Of a stretch of 64,000 nucleotides of DNA, positions 55,277 through 63,872 are shown piece by piece; the stretch's first letter is position 1; the number at the start of each line of letters is the position of its first letter. Below the pieces are notes generated by a model, which saw only the letters and a list, made by a program, of their open reading frames with translations, ran no database searches and was not told the origin of the DNA. Origin of the DNA: Branchipolynoe longqiensis (lineage: Eukaryota > Annelida > Polychaeta > Phyllodocida > Polynoidae); NCBI GenBank assembly GCA_030323885.1, contig CM059187.1:131880424-131944423 (forward strand). The letters are read 5' to 3'. The translations under genes and the position numbers were made by a program.

Positions 55277-55449
55277 TGGGCCTCCTCCGCCAACTCTTCT
55301 GGCTGGCGGTTGAGCACAACTTCGACCTCGCCTCCGTCTATATCAAGAGCGAAATGAACACTGTATGCGACGCCCTCAGTAGACTCCCCAAGAGCAGCCG
55401 ACCCCGCTGGGAGGATGTGCTGCAGGGAGGTCTTCAACCACACCCATGA
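55012..55449 (+). CDS. Ngaro-type RNase H domain (frame after the shift)
   Basis: Reading on from the 55011 shift gives FGAAHGDDWVTGAFRDQD, then INYKEMWAAF (catalytic Glu at 55144-55146), VMVTDNTTVLSAV (Asp at 55219-55221) and MNTVCDALSRL (Asp at 55369-55371). With the Asp at 54995 these make the DEDD set, so all catalytic residues are conserved although the frame is split. The domain would degrade the RNA strand of the hybrid. The stop TGA at 55447-55449 overlaps the ATG of the recombinase frame (ATGA), suggesting coupled translation or reinitiation. Confidence 0.8.
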   Translation, partial: FGAAHGDDWVTGAFRDQDDAPLADILGHHHCPPPPDRDGHINYKEMWAAFSAAKTWGHLWRDTTVVMVTDNTTVLSAVNSGRSKSPPIMGLLRQLFWLAVEHNFDLASVYIKSEMNTVCDALSRLPKSSRPRWEDVLQGGLQPHP

Positions 55450-56447
55450 CTGTTTCCGCTCTACTTGCAGATGTCCAGAGGCTGGAGAGAGAGAAGCAGG
55501 CATTCCAGAAGAAGTTCTACACGCCAAACTCCATGACGACTAGATCAATGCAGATCCGGAGGTACCTCGAGTTCATCGAGGAGTTCGACGGCGAATTCGC
55601 CCCCACCCCCTGTCCCACGGCACAGGTGGGCCTCTATGCGGTCTGGCTCGCCAGATCCATGAAGTTCTCATCGGTCACAAACTACCTGAGTGGCCTCAAC
55701 TACTTCCTCAAACAGGAGGGCGCCCCGCCTATAGACTATACACACTTTGATCTCGCCACCACTCTAAAGGGGATCAAGCGAGAGAGGGGTGCCCCCCCCC
55801 GCCAGGCCTCCCCCCTCCTGCCGGGGATGCTGTTGCAGATCTTCGAACGACTCTCTGCCACTTTGGGGCATACGGCCTGGCGGGCCGCCCTCCTCTGCAG
55901 CTTCCGTGGGCTGCTCCGGGAGTGCCAGATAACATCATCCGAATCCGCGCTCAGGCGGCGGGACTGCCGCTTCCTGGATTGGGGCATGGTCATCAGCGTC
56001 CGGCGGTCCAAAACCATCCAGTTCCGAGGGCGGATCCTAGAGATCCCGGTCGCGAGGTGCCCCGACCCTGCGCTCTGCGCTGTCTTCTGGACGGAGAAGC
56101 ACTTCCGACAGATGCCAGCAGCTCCGGAGGCCATGGCCTTCCACCTCCCTTCGGCCGACGGCCATTCCTTCCCGATGTTGTACACCATCTACCAGGCGAC
56201 ACTCAAACATTTCTCAGCAGAGGTCGCACTCGACCCACTCACTATCTCGTCGCACTCGCTCCGCCGGGGTTGGTGCACGTACCTGTCGCTCTGCGGAGCT
56301 ACAATTGAGGAACTAAGGACTCGGGGTGACTGGTCGAGCGACACAGTTTTCCTATACCTAAAGTCCCCCCTGAGTGTCCGCATCATGAACGATATGAGGG
56401 TGGCATCCGCCTTGGCCTCCGTTTCGGCCTCGGCCCCCCCCTCCTGA
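55446..56447 (+). CDS. Ngaro-type tyrosine recombinase (integrase)
   Basis: An intact 333-residue frame starts at the ATG that overlaps the RNase H stop. The N-terminal half (TTRSMQIRRYLEFIEEF; VTNYLSGLNYFLKQEG) resembles the SAM-like core-binding domain of phage-type integrases. The catalytic domain has LLREC (Arg158, codon 55917), RRSKTIQF (Lys189), SHSLRRG (His270, Arg273), GDWSS (Trp296) and the nucleophile region VFLYL (Tyr304, codon 56355). This is the full R-K-H-R-W-Y set of tyrosine recombinases. In the DIRS order this enzyme joins the circular DNA copy to the chromosome. Unlike Gag and Pol here, it has no frame break, which argues that the element is young. Confidence 0.88.
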   Translation: MTVSALLADVQRLEREKQAFQKKFYTPNSMTTRSMQIRRYLEFIEEFDGEFAPTPCPTAQVGLYAVWLARSMKFSSVTNYLSGLNYFLKQEGAPPIDYTHFDLATTLKGIKRERGAPPRQASPLLPGMLLQIFERLSATLGHTAWRAALLCSFRGLLRECQITSSESALRRRDCRFLDWGMVISVRRSKTIQFRGRILEIPVARCPDPALCAVFWTEKHFRQMPAAPEAMAFHLPSADGHSFPMLYTIYQATLKHFSAEVALDPLTISSHSLRRGWCTYLSLCGATIEELRTRGDWSSDTVFLYLKSPLSVRIMNDMRVASALASVSASAPPS

Positions 56448-56488
56448 ACTCTAGGCTTGGTTGGCTTGGCGGCATCCTTGGGATGTTT

Positions 56489-56571
56489 GGCATATATTTT
56501 CCTACCAGAGAAAATAAACTCAACCCAAACCAAGCCTAGTCTTTTTCTCTCATTCCCTGTTCGCTTATTTA
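56489..56571 (+). repeat. Ngaro-type split direct repeat B1
   Basis: It begins GGCATATATTTTCCTACCAG, includes AAAATAAACTC (a polyadenylation-type AATAAA) and ends CCTGTTCGCTTATTTA. It lies directly upstream of A2, with no spacer. Confidence 0.9.
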
Positions 56572-56763
56572 TGTGCTATATAACTTAAGTGATTATGTGA
56601 ATATATATAAAGAATAGACCATAATGTTTCCGGGGGGCCCCTCCTGGGCCCCCCCCCCATCTATCCACCATGACTCTGAGCAAGCCCTGGCCTGGGCACT
56701 CTCTCCGCTCCCGACCTCGGCACCGGCACCGTCTGCCTCTTGCCTCACTTCAAAATTTTCTTT
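56571..56763 (+). repeat. Ngaro-type split direct repeat A2
   Basis: A copy of A1 with an extra CTTA near its start, TATATATAAAG in place of TATAAATAAAG, and a C run one base shorter. Confidence 0.9.
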
Positions 56764-56776
56764 TTACTTCCGGTAG

Positions 56777-56860
56777 GGCATATATTTTCCTACCAGAGAA
56801 AATAAACTCAACCCAAACCAAGCCTAGTCTTTTTCTCTCATTCCCTGTTCGCTTATTTAT
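56777..56860 (+). repeat. Ngaro-type split direct repeat B2
   Basis: The same sequence as B1, separated from A2 by about 13 bases (TTACTTCCGGTAG). It ends in GCTTATTTAT and runs into (TA)n, so its exact outer border is uncertain by a few bases. Confidence 0.85.
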
Positions 56861-56948
56861 ATATATATATATATATATCCCATTTTCATCACGCCCACAA
56901 CATATATATATATATGTGTGTGTGTGTACATTAATCTAAATCGACCGC

Positions 56949-56991
<43 letters not shown>

Positions 56992-56992
56992 A

Positions 56993-57197
56993 CAGTAAAA
57001 CCTCTCTAATTCAACCGAACATGGTACCAACTTTGAATGGTCCATTTAGGGAGGTGGTCGAATTAGGGATTTTTGTTTCATCGTTACATAACTTACAATT
57101 GGCGATGTATGGGCAAGTGTTTGGGATCCAAATAAAGCGATCGATATATAGGGGAGTACTCGATCTGTGGAGGAGGTCGGTTAGAGAAATGTTGCTG
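56993..57197. mobile_element. pogo/Tigger-like MITE (family P), copy 4
   Basis: The left end CAGTAAAACCTCTCTAATTC is preceded by TA and the right end is TTAGAGAAATGTTGCTG. The interior has AAATAAAGCGATCGATATAT and AGGGGAGTACTCGATCTGTG. Confidence 0.8.
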
Positions 57198-57269
57198 TGT
57201 ATACATACATATATATATATATATAATAATGGATATATATATGTAATTTATATACATACTACATGATGT

Positions 57270-57485
57270 TGGTTGGTTGTTGGAGTTTTACAATATCTAA
57301 CTCTAAGGTCATATCAGGATGGGTACCGACTTATGACAGTGCGCGCTCATTGCGATTTTATAGTGCAGCCCTACTGGGATATCCCCTCAGTCACTTTACC
57401 CTGACACTGAGCTAACCAGTCCTTGCCCTATCCTATTAATGCTTAGTGCCAGGCTAGAAAGCGACACGTATCAATCTTATAAGTC
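57270..57485 (-). mobile_element. SINE 3' portion, reverse
   Basis: GTTGGTTGTTGGAGTTTTAC and CTAAGGTCATATCAGGATGG are the SINE tail reversed. GAGCTAACCAGTCCTTGCCC is the body block also seen at 30959. Confidence 0.7.
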
Positions 57486-57514
57486 AACATACTACATGAT
57501 GTATTATGAATAAA

Positions 57515-57516
57515 TG

Positions 57517-57547
<31 letters not shown>

Positions 57548-57654
57548 ATATGTAGTGTATAATAAATTAATATAAATATTGGGCTATGCAGTATATATGA
57601 ATCTATATATATGTAGTATATATACCAGCTATATAAATATATATACATACCAGC

Positions 57655-57700
<46 letters not shown>
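57515..57700. repeat. (TA)n with AT-rich interruptions
   Basis: Includes about 45 bases of pure TA at 57655-57700. Confidence 0.9.
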
Positions 57701-57703
<3 letters not shown>

Positions 57704-59335
57704 AGGACAACTAAAGTGTGCGATAAAAATGGTATAAATATATTATGAAAATATTTATAATAAAGGTACTCCCCTGTTGTATTACTACTCTATTTCCCCT
57801 ATTGGTCCGTTCCTCTTTTCTTGCCCATGAGCGCCACCGGGAGTCACCTCCTGTACCCACACCGACTCCCGACCCGCTGACCCCAGAGGGATAACAAAAT
57901 ATCGATCCTTAGGGTGTAAGTAAAACGGGGAGTTTTTAATTTCATTCGAAAGAGTTTGGCTCTGCTAAGTTGAAAGCTAATATTGCAAGTTGTGCCATTA
58001 CTCTAAAAATTAAAATGGAGAAGACTGACTTAGTGGGTGCGCCGCCACACATGCGTCGTCCCGTGTGTGTGTGGGGGGGGGGGGGCTGGATTGCGCGGGG
58101 GGCGGGGGGGGGGGGGGGCTTGACGATGGTGTGTATAGGAGAGGAAACGCGGGCGCGGTGTAATGGTGGGATGGGGTGGGTGCGGTATGATGGTGGGGTT
58201 AGGGTGAGGTTGGAGGTGGGGGTGAGGGTGGGATGGCGCGCTTTCATCTGGGGATATGGAATGGGACGCGCCATATTCCATCCGGTGATTACCTGTTTTA
58301 TCTTTGAGCTGCCGCACTGTTAATTCCAAGGTTAGGTGGGGGCTAAGTCTGGTGGTCGTGTAGAAAGGGAATCGGGGTCGGTAATAACCGGACCTGGGAG
58401 GGGGCTTGTTGACGGTGTGTGTGTGTTTGTGTTTGTGTGTTTGTGTGTGTGCCCCAGTACCCTGACCTGGAGGCCCTCCTGTATGACATGTCTTCCTCCC
58501 CACGTCCCAAGATGCCTCCCCAATAGACGAGATTAGCGTCCCGACTGCGCATGCGCTGAAAACGGGGTTGGCAGCAAAGCAAATGCATGCTGCCAGTGAG
58601 TTTGCCGATACGCGTAAATTAATAGAAATACATAACAATTTGGCATAAGCATGCATTCACGCATGCAATATAATGTTCTGATAAATATATGTAAGACAAA
58701 AGTTCCCATAGTTTAACATTTTAAGCCATAAAACATACAATTCCACACAAAACAATCAGTCACTTCAAGGCTGATATCCACATCACCATTATTAATACTT
58801 GTTCTGAATATTAAAATCCCAAATGTGTCAACAGACACTTGTTTCAGAGAAATATATAACAAATATCTGATTAACCCTACTCATTTTCTATTTCTACATA
58901 TGTCATTAACCATAGGATATAAATAAAAACATGAATAAAATAAGTAAAACTGACTGGCTATGGCTCTAACAGTAGTCTGAGTGCCCAGATTTGTCTAAAT
59001 CTAAATGCACATGGCATAAGATGTGCTAATTATATTTATGTAAATGGAATGCTGGGTAAAAGATTAATATCTTAATTTATTATATATATTTTTTTAAGTT
59101 GGTATTCTATGTTTCAAGAGCTGAGATGAGCTGAAACTAGCACATTTCATAGCTGCACCCAGTGTATTAGCATGTGCCCTGTGCTTCTTGCCGGTTTGTT
59201 TTTCTTCCACGCATCCCACAATGCTCCGCGCCGCTGGAATGGAGATGTAGTCTATTGCATAGCGCCTCTTTTTATGCCACACAATTCTGGCACCTGCGTC
59301 CTAATATAATTCTTGCTGAATGAACTCCATTATAT
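57701..59335. other. low-copy sequence with a short repeat and G runs, nothing coding recognised
   Basis: Poly-G runs lie at 58072-58118. ACTGCGCATGCGCTGAAAAC near 58547 resembles ACTGCGCATGCCCTGAAAAC at 27650, and the similarity continues for about 60 bases. The rest is AT-rich and unassigned. Confidence 0.4.
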
Positions 59336-59337
59336 CT

Positions 59338-59465
59338 TCAGTGATGATGGTGGTGGTGATGGTTGTTGTGATGGTGATGGTTGTTGTGATGGTGATGGTG
59401 GTGGTGATGCTGATGGTGCTGGTGATGGTGCTGATTGATGGAGATGGTAGTGGTAGTGGTGGTGA
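59338..59465. repeat. (GATGGT)n-type trinucleotide array
   Basis: GTGATGGTGATGGTTGTTGT repeats. Confidence 0.85.
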
Positions 59466-59552
59466 CAATAATGCTGGTTAATAATCCTGTTATTATTATC
59501 ACTATCATCGTAATACTGAGGCAACTTATTTTAATAGGACATGGCTAAGTAA

Positions 59553-60275
59553 TACCCCTGTCACACTACGACGTAACGAGCCAACGTGAGCCTAACGTGG
59601 TCATTTTTCGTCATTTTTCGTCATTACGTTGGGTTACGTCATGATGACGTCAGAATGACGTTAGAATGACGTCGAGCTACGTCACATTACATCGTGTTAC
59701 ATCGAGTTACGTCAAGGTTTTGGACATTTTCAAAACTTTCGACGTAGCTCGAACGTAAGGGTTTACGTTCGCCATACATTCTGTTTACGTTCAGTGAATG
59801 TCAATGATGTTAAACGGACGTTATTCCAACGCTGCTCACTACGTTCAACTACGTTCCACTACGTTCCACTACATTGACCCACATTAAACTGAGTGCAAAT
59901 GCCTACGAGGCTTAATGGGAACATCAGGAGAACGTCAGGAGAACGTCAGGAGAACGTCAGGAGAACGTCAGGAGAACGTCAGGAGAACGTCAGGAGAACG
60001 TGCATTCAATGTACGTTCAACGTCTCATGACGTAGCTAACATCACATAACATTCTTCTGGCGATGGAATAACGTTCATAACGTTCCATGAGCGTAGTGAC
60101 GTTTTCCTCTCTCATTGAATGACGGTATCACTACGCTTTACCGATGTTACGCTCTCGTCCACTACGCTGCATCCACGTTCAACTTGTGCCCAAATTTGCA
60201 TACTACGCCGAGAAGTTCAACGTTCTTCACGTTCTCCCTACGCTGACGTCATTACGTCGTAGTGTGACAGGGCCA
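59553..60275. mobile_element. PIF/Harbinger-like non-autonomous element, copy 2
   Basis: The element is 723 bp with ends TACCCCTGTCACACTACGAC and (reversed) TGGCCCTGTCACACTACGAC. TAA flanks both sides (59550-59552, 60276-60278). The interior is packed with ACGT and ACGTTC words. An 11-bp tandem (CAGGAGAACGT, about seven units) lies at about 59926-60000. Confidence 0.8.
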
Positions 60276-60426
60276 TAAGCTATGGAATCTAGGTATCTAG
60301 GAAGCGACAAGTATCAAGCTAGGGTGCCTAGTGTGATGCACGCGTGTAACCTCAAATCACTGAATCTGCCCTGTATTTGGCTAGGTCAATTACTTCAAAG
60401 AAATTAATGGAGGTTTTGTTTGTTTA

Positions 60427-60735
60427 AAACAAATTAACGTTGCACAGTTCGATGGTTTTTAGTTGTCATTTTCTGAGATAAATATATTACTACGTTGATC
60501 GTTCTAATCTATCTTACGTCAGTCTAAAGTAACTTTAATCTTAAATGGCTAACTTTTAAGATTTTTGAGTTGCAAGCATGCTAATTAAATTATGGCAATC
60601 ACGTGGAAACCCTGACGGCATAGACTTCAGCAGTAATAGCGCCCATCAAAGTCAACGGTCCATGGCAACAGATGGTTGATAAGTGTATCAGTATCTAAGT
60701 TCGATATTTAGAATCAATTATAGATAATTGCTTTT
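60427..60735 (+). mobile_element. family T MITE, right end lost
   Basis: It starts TTAACGTTGCACAGTTCGAT and keeps the family order to GATAATTGCTTT, where a family G element begins. Confidence 0.75.
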
Positions 60736-60736
60736 G

Positions 60737-61209
60737 AGTCAGCCTCACGAAAATGGGCCAATTGGTGGTTTACTTAAGATGTTGGCATCGCAATTCTTAA
60801 AGTGTAGTACATTTCTTTGTTTTATATTAAATTATCCTAGAAACAAATAAGGTTGTTGTATTTTCTCTACCTTTACATTCAGGATAAATTTAAGGACTTT
60901 GCAACACCTCTGTCAATGCTAAACTATAATTATGCCGTTCGACGCCGACATCCAATGCTCGACGCCGACAACTTTAACAGATATCGACATCGGAATTCTT
61001 AAAGGGTAGTGCATTTCTTTGTTTTATATTAAATTATCCTAGAAACAAATAAGGTTGTTGTATTTTCTCTACCTTTACATTCAGGATAAATTTAAGGACT
61101 TTCCAATACCTCTGTCAATGCTAAACTATAATTATACTGTTTGACACCGACATCCAATGCTCAACGCCGACAACTTTCCCCAATTGGCCTCTTTTTGATT
61201 TCCTGACTC
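60737..61209. mobile_element. GTCAGTC-ended element (family G), copy 2, with a 202-bp internal tandem duplication
   Basis: The left end TGAGTCAGCCTCACGAAAAT then GGGCCAATTGG; the right end is CCAATTGGCCTCTTTTTGAT then TTCCTGACTCA. Inside, AATTCTTAAAGTGTAGTACA to CGCCGACAACTTT is repeated at 60792 and 60994 with few differences. Confidence 0.75.
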
Positions 61210-61462
61210 ATATATATGTGTATATATATACTGAATGGGCAGGGTTTATTATTATTATTATTTGTGTCCACTTTAGAATCAATCAGGGTGGATTCCCTGA
61301 CCAACAAAAGCTTACCCCAAAAGACTATTGACCATATTTACCCCTGTGGGAGCTCTCTGTGTGTAGAGGTCGGGGAAGGGGGTGCTGGGGAGTGAGGGGG
61401 GAGATTGGACATCTGTCAAGTGAAATTAACATCTTGCTCATGATGAACCAATATGTGGGAAC

Positions 61463-61820
61463 TTAAAGTTGCATAGTCCGATGGTTTTGAGTTTCTGCCC
61501 TTTTTTCTGAGGTAAATATACTAAATTAATCATTGCAGTCTACCTTACTTTAGCTTGGAATAACTTTGAATTTAGATGGCTAAGTTTTGAGATATATGAA
61601 GTGCAAATATGTCAAATTAGTTTTGGCAAGCACATCAAACCTCTGACACCATAGGCTTCAGCAGAAACATGTTCTATCAAATTAACTCAGTATTATTCCC
61701 TCCCATGAGTCAACAAATACTTAATAAGTGCATCATTATCTAGGTTAAATATGCTAAATCAACTCTAGATAATTGTTTTGGTTTCGAAAAGTTGATGCTT
61801 CATCGGACTATGCAGCTTTA
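61463..61820 (+). mobile_element. family T MITE, full length
   Basis: It runs from TTAAAGTTGCATAGTCCGAT to CATCGGACTATGCAGCTTTA, 358 bp, and is close to the family consensus. Confidence 0.85.
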
Positions 61821-61821
61821 T

Positions 61822-62055
61822 CGCTGTATAATCCAATAAAAGCATCAAATTTCATCAACTAAAAAACTTACCTACATTTGATCCTACATATCCAACTTTG
61901 ATACAGTTGCACTTGTTTTCATTTCAAACATGTAGAAAGTTAACCTTTTAAAATGTTACTTTAAGCTCAAGTGAAGTAGGACATAATGATCAATCTAATA
62001 TATGTATCTCAAGCATATCGTAGAAAATCTAAATCATCGCATTATGCAACTTTAA
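61822..62055 (-). mobile_element. family T MITE, reverse, internally deleted
   Basis: It begins immediately after the previous copy (GCTGTATAATCCAATAAAAG) and ends ATTATGCAACTTTAA. The pair lies head-to-head, forming a long inverted arrangement. Confidence 0.75.
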
Positions 62056-62107
62056 GGTCAGACTGAAATTGGATTAAAGCATTTTGCTCGCTCATAATGT
62101 AACGACA

Positions 62108-63425
62108 ATGGTGAGTGGGTGAGGGTGGGTGAGGGTGGGTGAGGGTGGGTGGTGGCAAGGGTGAGGGTGAGGGGGGTAAGCGTGGGTGAGATGGAAGTGA
62201 GGGTTGGGGCATGGGTGAGGGTGGGTGAGGGTGGGAATGAGGGTGGGTGAGGATGGGTGGTGGTAAATGAAGTTGGATGAGGGTGGGTTAGGGTGGGTGA
62301 GGGTGGGTGGGGTGAGTGAAGGTGGGTGAGGGTGGGTGAGGGTGAGCGAATCTGGATGAGGGTGGGTGAGGGTAGGTGTGGGTGGGGTTGAGGGTGGGTC
62401 GGGGTGAGTGAAGGTGGGTGAGGGTGGGTGAGGGTGAGTGAATCTGGATGAGGGTGGGTGAGGGTGGGTGAGGGTGGCGTTGAGGGTGGGTGAGGGTGGG
62501 TGAGGGTGAGTGAATCTGACTGAGGGTGGGTGAGGGTGGGTGAGGGTGGCGTTGAGGGTGGGTGAGGGTGGGTGAGGGTGAGTGAATCTGAATGAGGGTG
62601 GGTGAGGGTGGGTGAGGGTGGCGTTGAGGGTGGGTGAGGGTGGGTGAGGGTGAGTGAATCTGAATGAGGGTGGGTGAGGGTGGGTGAGGGTGGCGTTGAG
62701 GGTGGCGTTGAGGGTGGGTGAGGGTGAGTGAATCTGAATGAGGGTGGGTGAGGGTGGGTGAGGGTGGCGTTGAGGGTGGGTGAGGGTGGGTGAGGGTGAG
62801 TGAATCTGAATGAGGGTGGGTGAGGATGGGTGGTGGTAAATGAAGTTGGATGAGGTGGGTTAGGGTGGGTGAGGGTGGGTGGGGGTGAGTGAAGGTGGGT
62901 GAGGGTGGGTGAGGGTGAGCGAATCTGGATGAGGGTGGGTGAGGGTAGGTGTGAGTGGGGTTGAGGGTGGGTCGGGGTGAGTGAAGGTGGGTGAGGGTGG
63001 GTGAGGGGTGAGTGAATCTGGATGAGGGTGGGTGAGGGTAGGTGAGGGTGGCGTTGAGGGTGGGTGAGGGTGGGTGAGGGTGAGTGAATCTGAATGAGGG
63101 TAGGTGAGGGTGGGTGAGGGTGGCGTTGAGGGTGGGTGAGGGTGGGTGAGGGTGGGTGAGGGTGGGTGAGGGTGGGTGAGGTGGTGAGGTGGGTGAGGTG
63201 GGTGAGGGTGGGTGAGGGTGAGTGAATCTGAATGAGGGTGGGTGAGGGTGGGTGAGGGTGGCGTTGAGGGTGGCGTTGAGGGTGGCGTTGAGGGTGGGTG
63301 AGGGCGGGTGAGGGTGGGTGAGGGTGGGTGAGGGTGGGTGAGGGTGGGTGAGGTTGGGTGAAGGTCAGTGAATCTGGATGAGGGTGGGTGAGGGTGGGTG
63401 AGGGTGGGTGAGGGTGTGAGTGAGG
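62108..63425. repeat. (GGGTGA)n satellite with higher-order units, about 1.3 kb
   Basis: The + strand is GAGGGTGGGTGAGGGTGG repeated, with punctuating GGTGGCGTTGAGG and GAGTGAATCTGAATGAG variants that recur about every 60-120 bases. The 494-residue minus-strand frame (PSPTLTHPH) is repeat translation. It is dense in GGG and a strong G-quadruplex candidate. Confidence 0.95.
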
Positions 63426-63696
63426 GTGAGGGTGGGAGTGGGGCGTTATTTCCTCCCTCGAGGAGTAACTGGATCCACCAGTGCTCCCAACATCGCTCAA
63501 CTCCCCAGAGCGGCTGGTCCCGACGTAACCTCCGGTACCCACAGCCTTTTAGAGGAGAGCGCGCTGAAACCTAACCCCACCTTCATAAAGAAAGGCGAGG
63601 CCATGGCCGTCAGGCTCAAAGCGCGCCGCACACTACGCGATAATTACACTCCATCCCAAATAGGTGACCGTCTGCTTCCCCATTTGCATATATTAT

Positions 63697-63872
63697 ATGT
63701 ATGTGATGTATAACGTATTACGCGAGTATAACGATACGTAAGGGAATATTACATACTATTAATATTATTATTATTGTTGTTATCCTCCTTAAGATACGAC
63801 ACTTTACCGGTGGCGCCATCTCACCCACCTCACCTCCTCCGGATGTTTACCAGTGTCAGTCGCACCGGAGGA
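63697..63872 (+). mobile_element. short interspersed family N, copy 5
   Basis: It starts GTGATGTATAACGTATTACG, CGAGTATAACGATACG. It contains CCGGTGGCGCCATCTCACCC and ends AGTGTCAGTCGCACCGGAGG. The 3' two thirds match the reverse of 45003-45125. Confidence 0.75.

Larger units (their letters stand above)
51673..56860 (+). mobile_element. Ngaro/PAT-type DIRS-order tyrosine-recombinase retrotransposon with split direct repeats
   Basis: This 5.2-kb element encodes Gag-like, reverse transcriptase, RNase H and tyrosine recombinase frames. It is framed by repeats in the order A1 (51673-51861), ORFs, B1 (56489-56571), A2 (56571-56763), B2 (56777-56860). That split direct repeat layout is the hallmark of Ngaro/PAT elements, which integrate by recombinase rather than by a DDE integrase and leave no target duplication. 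A1 and A2 differ by a 4-base insertion and a few changes; B1 and B2 look identical over 83 bases. The B1-A2 junction (CGCTTATTT/ATGTGCTATA) equals what joining B2 to A1 would give, as expected of a circular intermediate. Both flanks are TA/TG microsatellite. Frameshifts in homopolymers interrupt Gag and Pol, so this copy is young but may be inactive. Confidence 0.9.

Noticed and set aside
62108..63425. Telomeric or interstitial telomere repeat
   Set aside because: The unit is GGGTGA/GGGTGG, not TTAGGG or another known telomere repeat; only the G-rich character is similar.
62058..63542. 494-residue minus-strand open frame rich in PSPTLTHPH
   Set aside because: It is a translation of the GGGTGA array; the period of the repeat keeps frames open and there is no non-repeat sequence or splice context.
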